Notes under the pieces: model-generated
What the model saw: only the letters and a program-made list of their open reading frames with translations
Databases searched by the model: none
What the model was told of the DNA's origin: nothing
Position numbers and translations under genes: made by a program
Part shown: positions 34,258 to 42,746 of the stretch, one piece after another
How the letters are laid out: each line of letters starts with the position of its first letter
Position numbering within the stretch: the stretch's first letter is position 1
DNA from: an uncultured Blautia sp.
GTDB lineage: Bacteria; Bacillota; Clostridia; Lachnospirales; Lachnospiraceae
Reading direction: 5' to 3'
DNA length: 64,000 bases
Assembly: GCA_934373235.1 (NCBI GenBank)
Contig: CAKROW010000006.1
Location: forward strand, 13,042 to 77,041

Positions 34258-35637
34258 TTATTTTTTTTCCAGATATTCTCTGTTAAGAGCAATGACCTGC
34301 TCCATAACCGCAGGTCCAGGTGCGCCAAGTGTCACACGTTTTTCCACACAGGTCTTCATACTGATAGCCTCGTAGATATCCTCCTCAAAGACAGGGCTTA
34401 TTTTCCTGTACTCCTCAAGCGGCAGCTCATCCAGGGAAATTCCCTTATCAATACACAGAAGCACCAGCCTTCCTACGATTCCATGGGCATCACGGAAAGG
34501 AACACCGCGATTTACCAGATAGTCTGCCGCATCTGTGGCATTGGTGAATCCCTTCTTTGCGCTGGCTTCCATATTCTCTTTATTGAACTGCATGGTTGAG
34601 ATCATGCCTGTAAACAGAGCAATACAGCCTTTTACCGTATCAATGGCATCAAAAGTAAGCTCCTTATCCTCCTGCATATCCTTGTTGTAGGCAAGAGGGA
34701 TTCCCTTCATGGTTGTCAGCATGGAAGTCAGAGCTCCGTAAACACGGCCTGTTTTTCCACGGACAAGCTCTGCGATATCCGGGTTCTTCTTCTGAGGCAT
34801 GATACTGCTTCCTGTACTGTATGCGTCATCGATCTCCACAAAACGGTACTCATTGGAGTTCCACAGGATGATTTCCTCTGAAAAACGGCTTAAGTGCATC
34901 ATAATGGTGGAAAGTGCACTTAAAAGCTCGATCACATAATCTCTGTCGGATACGGAATCCATGCTGTTTCTTGTCGGTCCGTCAAATCCAAGAAGCTGTG
35001 CTGTATAAGCGCGGTCCAGCGGATAGGTGGTTCCTGCAAGTGCTCCTGCACCTAATGGACAGGTGTTCATTCTCTTACGGATATCAAAAAGTCTGTCCCT
35101 GTCTCTTCTGAACATCTCAAAATATGCCCCTACATGGTGTGCCAGTGTAACCGGCTGCGCTTTCTGCAGATGGGTAAATCCCGGCATATAGGTATGCACA
35201 TTCTCCTCCATGATCTTCTGAAGGGCATAAAGGAGGGCATAAAGCTCCTTATCTGTGGCATCGATCTCATCACGCACATAAAGCTTCATATCCAGAGCCA
35301 CCTGGTCATTACGGCTTCTTCCCGTGTGAAGTTTCTTGCCTGCGTCTCCGATACGGTCGATCAGATTTGCCTCCACAAAACTGTGGATATCCTCATATTC
35401 GGAAGTGATCTCAAGCGTTCCGGCCTCCACATCCCTTAAAATCCCGTCAAGTCCTTCCGTGATCCTGTCTTTCTCTTCTTCTGTAAGGATTCCCTGCTTC
35501 GCTAACATGGCCACATGTGCCTTGCTGCCACGGATATCCTGCTCATAAAATTTCCTGTCAAAGGAAATAGATGCATTAAAATTATAAACCAGCTTGTCCG
35601 TCTCTTTTGTGAAACGTCCTCCCCATAACTGTGCCAT
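34258..35637 (-). CDS. argH: Argininosuccinate lyase
   Basis: Last step of arginine synthesis: argininosuccinate to arginine and fumarate. 459 residues, standard length. Motifs: QLWGGRFTKETD, HTGRSRNDQVALD, TYMPGFTHLQKAQP and the family signature GSSIMPQKKNPD. ATG 35637 has GAGG at good spacing; the ATG two codons earlier would touch the Shine-Dalgarno. No other arg genes are in the window. Confidence 0.95.
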   Translation of the reverse strand: MAQLWGGRFTKETDKLVYNFNASISFDRKFYEQDIRGSKAHVAMLAKQGILTEEEKDRITEGLDGILRDVEAGTLEITSEYEDIHSFVEANLIDRIGDAGKKLHTGRSRNDQVALDMKLYVRDEIDATDKELYALLYALQKIMEENVHTYMPGFTHLQKAQPVTLAHHVGAYFEMFRRDRDRLFDIRKRMNTCPLGAGALAGTTYPLDRAYTAQLLGFDGPTRNSMDSVSDRDYVIELLSALSTIMMHLSRFSEEIILWNSNEYRFVEIDDAYSTGSSIMPQKKNPDIAELVRGKTGRVYGALTSMLTTMKGIPLAYNKDMQEDKELTFDAIDTVKGCIALFTGMISTMQFNKENMEASAKKGFTNATDAADYLVNRGVPFRDAHGIVGRLVLLCIDKGISLDELPLEEYRKISPVFEEDIYEAISMKTCVEKRVTLGAPGPAVMEQVIALNREYLEKK

Positions 35638-35749
35638 GGTCATTCCTCACTTTTCTTTTTTCCTGCAAAAGGATCTTCTCCTTCGCACTTCTCTGTGTTA
35701 GTGTACCATATTTTTATAAAAATGCAAATATTTTCACGTAGTTTCATAT

Positions 35750-36403
35750 TTATTCACTGTCAGCTTCTTTTCGCTGCCTGTCACGTTCCATCGCCTCTTT
35801 TCTTGAAAATACACAGCCGCAGTAATTCTGGCGATACAGATCATGCTCATGGGAAAGCTCTATGGAACGCTTATAACCGTTTTTCTTCTTGAAATCTGAC
35901 GGAAGATGATGCACATGATAGATTCCGGCCAGTTCTTCCCCGATCTCATTGATCTTTCCCGCGTTCTTCAGAGGACTGATACTTAAAGTGGTGGTAAAAT
36001 AATCATAACCGCCTTCCTCTGCCAGCCGTGCAGCTTCCTCCATACGGAGTCTGTAACAATCAAAGCACCTTTCGCCGCCCTCCGGCACATCCTCCAGACC
36101 TTTTGCCATTTCATAAAATTCCCGGGGATCATACCGCCCCTCAACAAATTTCACCGGATGAATAAATTCCATCTCTCCTATAAGGCGACGGATTTCCGCC
36201 ACACGGTGGACATACTCTTCTTCAGGGGAAATATTGGGATTATAAAAAAACACCGTAATCTCAAAATATCGGGATAGATATTCCAGCACATAACTGCTGC
36301 ACGGCGCACAGCAGCTATGAAGAAAAAGTCTGGGTACCTTTTCCTCTTTCCCGTTTTTTTCAATAAGCTTATCCAGTTCCTTCTGAAAATTCCTTTTATT
36401 CAC
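35750..36403 (-). CDS. queH: Epoxyqueuosine reductase QueH
   Basis: Iron-sulfur enzyme for the last step of queuosine synthesis, the non-orthologous replacement of cobalamin-dependent QueG. The cysteine motifs are LHSCCAPCSSYVLEYL at the N terminus, RCFDCYRLRMEEAA in the middle and NYCGCVFSR near the end. The start is placed at GTG 36403 because GAGGAG lies 9 nt upstream; ATG 36445 is in frame but has no ribosome site. Divergent from the ABC genes. Confidence 0.88.
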   Translation of the reverse strand: MNKRNFQKELDKLIEKNGKEEKVPRLFLHSCCAPCSSYVLEYLSRYFEITVFFYNPNISPEEEYVHRVAEIRRLIGEMEFIHPVKFVEGRYDPREFYEMAKGLEDVPEGGERCFDCYRLRMEEAARLAEEGGYDYFTTTLSISPLKNAGKINEIGEELAGIYHVHHLPSDFKKKNGYKRSIELSHEHDLYRQNYCGCVFSRKEAMERDRQRKEADSE

Positions 36404-36480
36404 TGATCTTCTCTCCTCATCTGTCAGCAGGCCCTTCCCGGGCATATGATATGTTATATGTAAAATGGAGGTAAATATCC

Positions 36481-37248
36481 ATGGATCCTGTCCTTAATGT
36501 CAGGGATGTGTGTCTTTCCTACCACACGCTTTCCGGAGAAACGCCAGCCCTTTCCCATATATCCTTTGACCTGATGCCCGGGGAATTCCTGGCTGTCGTC
36601 GGTCCTTCCGGCTGCGGAAAATCCACTCTCTTAAACCTGATCGCCGGACTTCTCACTCCGGAATCCGGATACATCACACTGGACGGCCGGCCTGTTGTAT
36701 CAGGTGACCCCGCTGTAGGTTATATGCTCCAGAAGGATCATCTTCTGGAATGGCGTACCATCTACCGCAATGTACTTCTGGGTCTGGAGATCCGTCATCA
36801 GCTTACTCCCGAAAACCTTGAAAAAGCAGAAAAAATGCTGTCAGCCTATGGCCTTGACCATTTTCGTGATGCCCGGCCTTCCCAGCTTTCCGGCGGTATG
36901 CGCCAGAGAGCAGCCCTGATACGCACACTTGTCCTTGAGCCCCGGCTTCTTTTACTGGACGAACCTTTTTCCGCACTGGATTACCAGACCAGGCTCACGG
37001 TCAGCGATGACATCGGCAGGATCCTGCGTTCCTCCGGAAAGCCTGCCATTCTTGTGACTCATGACATCTCCGAAGCCATCAGTATGGCCGACAGAGTCCT
37101 GATCCTGTCAAAACGTCCGGCTTCTGTACAGAAGATCATTGATATTAACCTCAATCTTAATGACCGTACTCCATTATCCTCCAGAAGTGCCCCTGATTTC
37201 AAGAAATATTTTAATCTTATATGGAAGGAGCTGAATTTTGATGTCTGA
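36481..37248 (+). CDS. ABC transporter ATPase, SsuB/TauB/ThiZ type
   Basis: A 255-residue ATP-binding subunit: Walker A GPSGCGKST, Q-loop MLQKDHLLEW, signature QLSGGMRQRAAL, Walker B LLLLDEPFSALD and H-loop VTHDISEA. It belongs to the nitrate/sulfonate/taurine/thiamine-precursor group. The gene overlaps the permease gene by eight nt. No substrate-binding protein is adjacent, so the substrate cannot be named. Confidence 0.9.
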   Translation: MDPVLNVRDVCLSYHTLSGETPALSHISFDLMPGEFLAVVGPSGCGKSTLLNLIAGLLTPESGYITLDGRPVVSGDPAVGYMLQKDHLLEWRTIYRNVLLGLEIRHQLTPENLEKAEKMLSAYGLDHFRDARPSQLSGGMRQRAALIRTLVLEPRLLLLDEPFSALDYQTRLTVSDDIGRILRSSGKPAILVTHDISEAISMADRVLILSKRPASVQKIIDINLNLNDRTPLSSRSAPDFKKYFNLIWKELNFDV

Positions 37249-38035
37249 GATTTCTCCACGCCAGTATCAGTATATTGCCCGCCAGAAAAAGCGAAAACAC
37301 CTGATCACTGCAGCCAGGATCCTGATCTTTGTTCTTTTTCTCACAGTCTGGGAGCTTTCCGCCACACACGGGCTTATTGATTCCTTTATTTTCAGCAGTC
37401 CCTCCCTGATCTTCAGAAATTTTATCAGCATGTGCCAGGATCAGTCCCTTTTCACCCATATCGGGATCACCCTTACAGAAACCCTGGTAAGCTTCTTTTT
37501 TGTGGTCCTTTTAAGTATCGGCACTGCTGTACTCCTGTGGTGCTTTTCCGGGCTGGCTGCTGTACTGGAGCCCTACCTGGTTGTGCTGAACAGTCTGCCA
37601 AAATCAGCCCTTGCACCACTTCTTATTGTATGGCTGGGCGCAAATGTCCGCACCATCATTGTTGCAGGCATGTCTGTGGCTATCTTTGGCTCCGTGATCA
37701 ATCTCTATTCCGGTTTCTGCCAGGCTGACCCGGAAAAGCTGAAGCTTATCGAAACCCTTGGCGGCAGAAAAAAAGAGAAGCTGACCAAGATCGTGCTGCC
37801 CTCTTCTGTTCCTTTGATCCTCAGCGTTATGAAGGTAAATATCGGGCTCTGCCTGGTAGGCGTGATCATCGGAGAATTTATTGGTGCAAGACAGGGACTT
37901 GGATACCTGATCATCTACGGAAGCCAGACCTTCAAGCTCACCTGGGTTCTCATGTCCATCATCCTCCTTTGCATCATCGCCATGGTTTTATATGGAATCC
38001 TGAATCTTATGGAAAAATGGGTGGAAAAAAAATAG
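37241..38035 (+). CDS. ABC transporter permease, SsuC type
   Basis: A 264-residue permease with about six helices and the EAA-like loop QADPEKLKLIETLGGRKKEKLTKIVLP in part, typical of the BPD_transp_1 SsuC/ThiX branch. The start is taken as ATG 37241 with GGAAGGAG upstream; a TTG codon directly before it is the alternative. Translationally coupled to the ATPase. Confidence 0.88.
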   Translation: MSEISPRQYQYIARQKKRKHLITAARILIFVLFLTVWELSATHGLIDSFIFSSPSLIFRNFISMCQDQSLFTHIGITLTETLVSFFFVVLLSIGTAVLLWCFSGLAAVLEPYLVVLNSLPKSALAPLLIVWLGANVRTIIVAGMSVAIFGSVINLYSGFCQADPEKLKLIETLGGRKKEKLTKIVLPSSVPLILSVMKVNIGLCLVGVIIGEFIGARQGLGYLIIYGSQTFKLTWVLMSIILLCIIAMVLYGILNLMEKWVEKK

Positions 38036-38060
38036 CCCTGCATTTTTCCCGGATACAGAC

Positions 38061-38089
38061 GAAGCCCCCGGATCTCCTCCGGAGGCTTC
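38061..38089. terminator. Weak hairpin between the ABC permease and the EAL protein gene
   Basis: GAAGCC and GGCTTC arms with inner CCGGA/TCCGG. No good T run on either strand, but it sits between convergent genes. Confidence 0.45.
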
Positions 38090-38091
38090 TC

Positions 38092-40254
38092 TTACTGTTC
38101 TTCTCTGGCCAGCATCTCTTCCACAACTTCATATGGCTGCGGGCGGGAATAATAAAATCCCTGTATCTCATCACATTCCATCTCTTTTAAGGCTTCTGCC
38201 TGTTCCTTCTCTTCCACGCCCTCTGCCAGAACTTTCATTCCAAGGCCATGGGCAAGTGCTATGACATGCTGTACTACCTGTTTTCCTCTGAACTGATTAA
38301 TATAATCGATCAGGCTCTTATCCAGCTTCAGCACATCAAAAGGCAGCATATTCAGACTGGTAAGTGAAGAATACCCCGATCCAAAATCATCCATATGGAG
38401 CTGGAATCCTGCCTGTACCAGTTGTTCTGTAAGAACCTTGATCTGATAATTGTAGAGAGCTGCTGTCTCTGTAAGCTCAATGGGAACCATTTCAAAAGGG
38501 ATCCCTGTCTCTTTTACGATCTGTACATAGCGTTCTATCATTCTCTCATGATGCAGACTTGCACGGGACAGGTTCACAGATATGGGGATGAGACGTTCTC
38601 CCTTATCCATTCTCTGTTTCTGGGTTTCACATACACATCGGAATACATACTCATCCAGTTTTACGATCAGTCCGTCTTTTTCGTAAAGGGGAATAAATTC
38701 CCCCGGAGAAACCATGGTTCCATCTGGCTTCTTCCAGCGGATCAGTGCTTCTGCTCCTGCGATCCTTTCTGTATTTACATTATATTTGGGCTGAAGATAT
38801 ACCACAAATTCCCGATTTTTCACAGCCTCATTAAATTCTGTCTCCATCATTCTCTGGCGGATCTGTCTGCGGCTCATTTCATCATCATAAAAAGCGACAC
38901 CACACTCATAATTATTCCGAATGCTCTTCATTGCCAGCAATGCCCTGTCACAGATGATAGTAAATGGCTGCTCTTTATCTACATTCTGATAAATTCCACA
39001 GTTGATCACCAGATTGGGAATAGGAGCCGTATCAGCAATCTTTCGGATCTCCCTCTCCACATATTCCTGGTCCAGTTTCGTATCTCCATAGGTAATACAT
39101 AAGAACTGGTCACTTCCATATCTGGCAAGGAGACCATTCTGTACAAATTTTCTGAATTCCCTGCTCATATGTACAAGGACCTCGTCTCCGGTCTTCTCCC
39201 CGTAGATACTGTTAACCATTTTAAAGTTCTTCACATCTGTCACAACAACATGGAACTCTTCGTTCTGGTGGAACCGCATCAGTATCTTGGCATGATGCAA
39301 AAATGCCTGTCTCGTATAAAGCCCCGTCAGTTCATCATACTCAATGGCAGACAGCACAGCCGCAGATTCCCTGAGCTTGATAACATTATTAAGCCTGCCC
39401 TTGACGATCTTACCATTATATGGCTTCGTAATAAAATCCACAGCTCCAAGTTCCAGACATCTTAGTTCATCATCCTGATTATTGCTTCCTGTTGTAACGA
39501 TAACCGGAACAGAAGATAAAAGCACATCATCCTGAATGCGTTCCAGGAACTCAAAGCCATCACATACCGGCATACACACATCCAGAAGAATCGCAGACAG
39601 CTCTCTGTAATTCCTGGAAAGGACAGAAAGTCCCATCTCTCCGTCCCCGGCAGTAAGGATCTCATAATCCTCCGAAAGAAGTTCTTTCAGAATTTCCTGG
39701 TTCAGCTCGTTATCCTCTACCACAAGAATCTTTCTTTTTTCTGCCATGCCTCCCGGCTCCAGTACAGATTTCATCTCATCATGCCGGACATCCAGATCCT
39801 CGTTGGCAAATCCGAATACAACATTTTCAAAATCCTCACTGGTTCCAACTCTTGCACATTTTACATAGAAATAATGGATCTTTCCATCTCTGCGGACTCT
39901 GTAATGTACCATAAACTGTACAGATCGCGTCAGTTTTTCACATACATTGTCAAACTCCATTGCCTGATACATTTTGCCCTGATCTTCAGGAATCACATTA
40001 TCCTCAATATAATTCCGGATAGCCGTCTCATAAAGTTTATCAGACGGCAGGGACTGCCCTGCTCCTGATGCTTTATCACTGAACCGGTATACTTCCACAA
40101 AATGATCCTTTCTGTTTACAGAATATATACCGGTAAATCCATTTCCAAGAGTATTGATAATACCCAGATATTTTAATCCCTCTTCACTTTTAAGCATACT
40201 CCCCGGTATCTGTCCGTCACTGATCCCATATGCTTCTGGTGTGTATTTTTCCAT
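38092..40254 (-). CDS. Receiver-GGDEF-EAL signalling protein
   Basis: 720 residues. The N-terminal PAS-like region is about 1-150. A receiver domain is about 172-290 (KILVVEDNELNQ, phosphoacceptor Asp in ILLDVCMPVCDG, VTTGS, KPYNG). The GGDEF domain is about 300-455, with the signature replaced by RYGSDQF, so it is unlikely to make c-di-GMP. The EAL domain (about 470-715) keeps AEALIRW, NLSRAS, ELTETA, DDFGSGYSSL, LKLDKSLI and LAEGVE, so c-di-GMP hydrolysis is likely. Cytosolic with no predicted membrane helix. AGAGGA precedes the ATG. Single gene. Confidence 0.9.
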   Translation of the reverse strand: MEKYTPEAYGISDGQIPGSMLKSEEGLKYLGIINTLGNGFTGIYSVNRKDHFVEVYRFSDKASGAGQSLPSDKLYETAIRNYIEDNVIPEDQGKMYQAMEFDNVCEKLTRSVQFMVHYRVRRDGKIHYFYVKCARVGTSEDFENVVFGFANEDLDVRHDEMKSVLEPGGMAEKRKILVVEDNELNQEILKELLSEDYEILTAGDGEMGLSVLSRNYRELSAILLDVCMPVCDGFEFLERIQDDVLLSSVPVIVTTGSNNQDDELRCLELGAVDFITKPYNGKIVKGRLNNVIKLRESAAVLSAIEYDELTGLYTRQAFLHHAKILMRFHQNEEFHVVVTDVKNFKMVNSIYGEKTGDEVLVHMSREFRKFVQNGLLARYGSDQFLCITYGDTKLDQEYVEREIRKIADTAPIPNLVINCGIYQNVDKEQPFTIICDRALLAMKSIRNNYECGVAFYDDEMSRRQIRQRMMETEFNEAVKNREFVVYLQPKYNVNTERIAGAEALIRWKKPDGTMVSPGEFIPLYEKDGLIVKLDEYVFRCVCETQKQRMDKGERLIPISVNLSRASLHHERMIERYVQIVKETGIPFEMVPIELTETAALYNYQIKVLTEQLVQAGFQLHMDDFGSGYSSLTSLNMLPFDVLKLDKSLIDYINQFRGKQVVQHVIALAHGLGMKVLAEGVEEKEQAEALKEMECDEIQGFYYSRPQPYEVVEEMLAREEQ

Positions 40255-40303
40255 TTTCTTTTCCTCTTATTCTGTCACTCTGCGCCTGCCTTCTTGATCA
40301 GTC

Positions 40304-40489
40304 TTAACCGTTAAAAGGCTTCGACAGATAATCATCCATACCTGCCTTTTTACATCTTTCAATATTTATATCAAACGCATTTGCTGTCACTACAATAATG
40401 GGGAATATGGCCGTCCCCTGCTATTTTTTCATAAAAAACAGAGACAAGATCGCTTCTGTCTCTTCCAGATACTGCTCCAGGTCGTCCAT
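40304..40489 (-). pseudogene. Remnant of a receiver domain
   Basis: In minus orientation a frame of 39 codons ends PIIVVTANAFDINIERCKKA then GMDDYLSKPFNG, the last third of a response-regulator receiver as found at the end of hybrid kinases. The same frame continues upstream through one stop codon to an ATG at 40489. The phosphoacceptor part is missing. Probably a decayed remnant of a signalling gene. Confidence 0.65.
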
Positions 40490-40620
40490 TTACCCCCCCC
40501 AGGTATTTTTACGCCACCATACCATATTTTTTACTGATTCCGACAGTTCTTAATGCCGGCTTCACAGGTGCCACGTTTATCTGTAATGATATAATATACT
40601 GTTTTTCACATAATATCAAA
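40490..40620. other. Gene-free spacer
   Basis: Contains a run of eight C (40492-40500 region) and AT-rich sequence. No gene or clear hairpin is seen. It separates the receiver remnant from the DUF3786 gene. Confidence 0.4.
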
Positions 40621-41289
40621 CTATTTTTTTAAATAATAATCCATCCCGAAAGCGTTCCCTCTTACCGGCAGCCCGGCCACTTCTGCCAGCCTCCGGATTC
40701 CCGCATCTGCCATGGAAACCGCACTTTCCACATGATTAAAATCCGTGGCACTGTAATCAAAAAGAATATTTCCCTGTGCCTCAAACTCCTCGTCCTTTTC
40801 CCAGAAAAAGAACCTCATCGGCACACATTCAAAAGCATTAACCTGATATCCCACATCTCCCTGGGGAAGTTCCCTTCCTCCCAGGCAGATACATGCCTCC
40901 CGGAGTTCCTTTTCGTGTCCGGAAAAAGTAGCACTGAATACATCCGTCACACCGACCTTATATGCCGGTGCAAAAGGCCTTGCATTTCTCAGATCTGCAA
41001 AAGGTACCCATTTATCCATAAGGAAAGCGTTCTCCTTTACATATCCAAGAAGTGTATAAATATTCAGCATCTCTGTAGTGTCCGGCTCCCGCCCGCCATC
41101 CAGTGCGATGATCTGACCGTCCTTTTCCCGGATTCCGCACTTCAGTCCAAAGTGCGTGATCCTCAGATATCCGTTCTCCTCCTTAAGTTCAGGCAGTCTT
41201 CTCATAAGTTCCTTTTTGTCCATCTTAAGGAATCTGTCTGCCCAGTCATTACAAAGCTTCATATAATTGGAAATTTTATCCCCGTCCAT
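40621..41289 (-). CDS. DUF3786 protein
   Basis: A 222-residue cytosolic protein matching the DUF3786 pattern by its C-terminal half (LPQGDVGYQVNAFECVPMRF, FDYSATDFNHVESAVSMADAG). The family occurs in anaerobes, and its function is unknown. Start at ATG 41289 (MDGDKISNY) with GGGAGGG upstream; a GTG six codons earlier overlaps that site. Single gene, divergent from glgC. Confidence 0.7.
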   Translation of the reverse strand: MDGDKISNYMKLCNDWADRFLKMDKKELMRRLPELKEENGYLRITHFGLKCGIREKDGQIIALDGGREPDTTEMLNIYTLLGYVKENAFLMDKWVPFADLRNARPFAPAYKVGVTDVFSATFSGHEKELREACICLGGRELPQGDVGYQVNAFECVPMRFFFWEKDEEFEAQGNILFDYSATDFNHVESAVSMADAGIRRLAEVAGLPVRGNAFGMDYYLKK

Positions 41290-41445
41290 GTGTCCTGTCC
41301 CTCCCACAAGCAGTCCTGCGGCTGTTCCTGCTCCGCTCTGCTGTCTATCCGGTAATTATACCATACCTGCACATTTCCTGCATCCTCTGCCAGATGTTTC
41401 ATATGAAGCTTCCCTTAAACAGTGCAGTTTTCCCAGGCATGGATC

Positions 41446-41463
41446 TTTTACAGTACTGTAAAA
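41446..41463. promoter_or_regulatory. Perfect 18-bp palindrome upstream of glgC
   Basis: TTTTACAGTACTGTAAAA is self-complementary over its full length, 160 nt before the glgC start and upstream of its -10 box. T7 follows. It could be an operator for the glg operon or the divergent DUF3786 gene. Confidence 0.5.
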
Positions 41464-41526
41464 TTTTTTTAACATAAATCCTACGTTTTTTTGCACAAAA
41501 TTGTGGAAATGTTCTCGCAAAAGATG

Positions 41527-41581
41527 TATAATATAGCTAAAGTTCACGTTTTTCCACAGACATCTCATCTGTAAAGTGAAC
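41527..41581 (+). promoter_or_regulatory. glgC -10 box and leader hairpin
   Basis: TATAAT at about 41527-41532 is a good -10, but the -35 is poor, so an activator may be needed. The leader then folds: GTTCAC (41542-41547) with GTGAAC (41576-41581), and ACAGA with TCTGT inside. The Shine-Dalgarno follows about 12 nt later. Confidence 0.5.
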
Positions 41582-41605
41582 AAGAAATGAAAGTGAGGAT
41601 TCGCC

Positions 41606-42745
41606 ATGAAACAAAACAGTATGTTAGCAATGATTCTGGCCGGTGGTAGAGGAAGCCGTCTCCACGAGCTGACGAATAAAGTTGCCAAACCGGCAGTTGG
41701 TTACGGCGGAAAATACCGCATCGTAGACTTTCCACTGAGTAACTGTGCAAACAGCGGAATTGATGTAGTAGGTGTACTTACTCAGTATGAGTCCATTCTT
41801 CTTAACAGTTATGTAGCCGCAGGCGGCAGATGGGGTCTCGATGCCAAGGACAGCGGTGTCTATGTACTTCCTCCCCGTGAGAAGGCTGACACAGGACTCG
41901 ATGTATACCGTGGAACAGCAGACGCCATTTCCCAGAATATCGATTTTATAGATTCCCAGTCTCCGGAATATCTTCTGATCCTTTCCGGTGACCATATTTA
42001 TAAAATGAATTATGCCCAGATGCTTGCATATCACAAAGAGCACAAGGCAGATGCTACCATCGCCGTTATCCAGGTTCCCATGGAGGAAGCCAGCCGTTTC
42101 GGTATCATGAATACAGGCGACGAGGATCGTATCGTGGAATTTGAGGAGAAACCGGAGCATCCTAAGAGCAACCTTGCTTCCATGGGTATTTACATATTCA
42201 ACTGGAAACTTCTTCGCAAACTTCTTCTTGCTGATATGAAGAATCCGGATTCCAACCATGATTTTGGTAAAGATATCATCCCTACCCTCTTAAATGACGG
42301 TAAGGATCTCTACGCTTATAAATTTGATGGCTACTGGAAAGATGTGGGAACCATCGACTCCCTCTGGGAAGCTAACATGGATCTTCTTAATCCTGATAAT
42401 GAGCTGGATCTTAATGATCCTACCTGGAAGATCTACACAGAGGACACCACCACACCGCCTCAGTACATCACTTCCGATGCCATTGTGAAGAACGCATTTA
42501 TCACACAGGGCTGCATCGTAGAGGGTGAAGTTCAGCACTCCGTACTTTTCACAGGTGCCAGGGTTGGCGCAGGTGCCAAGGTTATTGACAGTGTTCTCAT
42601 GCCAGGTGTTGTTGTTGAGCCGGGAGCTGTTGTACAGCGTGCTCTTGTGGCAAACGGAATCACCATCGGTGCAGGTGCCAAGGTCGGAGATGCCAAGAGC
42701 GAACATATCGAACTTATATCAAAACGCGTGAAGGGGGCTGAGTAA
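41606..42745 (+). CDS. glgC: Glucose-1-phosphate adenylyltransferase
   Basis: Makes ADP-glucose for glycogen. 379 residues. The nucleotidyltransferase N terminus is AMILAGGRGSRLHELTNKVAKPAV with YRIVDFPLSNC, followed by LSGDHIYKM, FEEKPEHPKSN, YWKDVGTIDSLWEANM and a C-terminal beta-helix (VKNAFITQGCIVEGEV). It starts the two-gene glgC-glgD operon, and the pair forms a heteromer in Firmicutes. GTGAGGA precedes the ATG. Confidence 0.95.
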   Translation: MKQNSMLAMILAGGRGSRLHELTNKVAKPAVGYGGKYRIVDFPLSNCANSGIDVVGVLTQYESILLNSYVAAGGRWGLDAKDSGVYVLPPREKADTGLDVYRGTADAISQNIDFIDSQSPEYLLILSGDHIYKMNYAQMLAYHKEHKADATIAVIQVPMEEASRFGIMNTGDEDRIVEFEEKPEHPKSNLASMGIYIFNWKLLRKLLLADMKNPDSNHDFGKDIIPTLLNDGKDLYAYKFDGYWKDVGTIDSLWEANMDLLNPDNELDLNDPTWKIYTEDTTTPPQYITSDAIVKNAFITQGCIVEGEVQHSVLFTGARVGAGAKVIDSVLMPGVVVEPGAVVQRALVANGITIGAGAKVGDAKSEHIELISKRVKGAE

Positions 42746-42746
42746 T

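Noticed and set aside
36404..36445. ATG 36445 as queH start
   Set aside because: No Shine-Dalgarno precedes it, whereas GTG 36403 has GAGGAG at good spacing.
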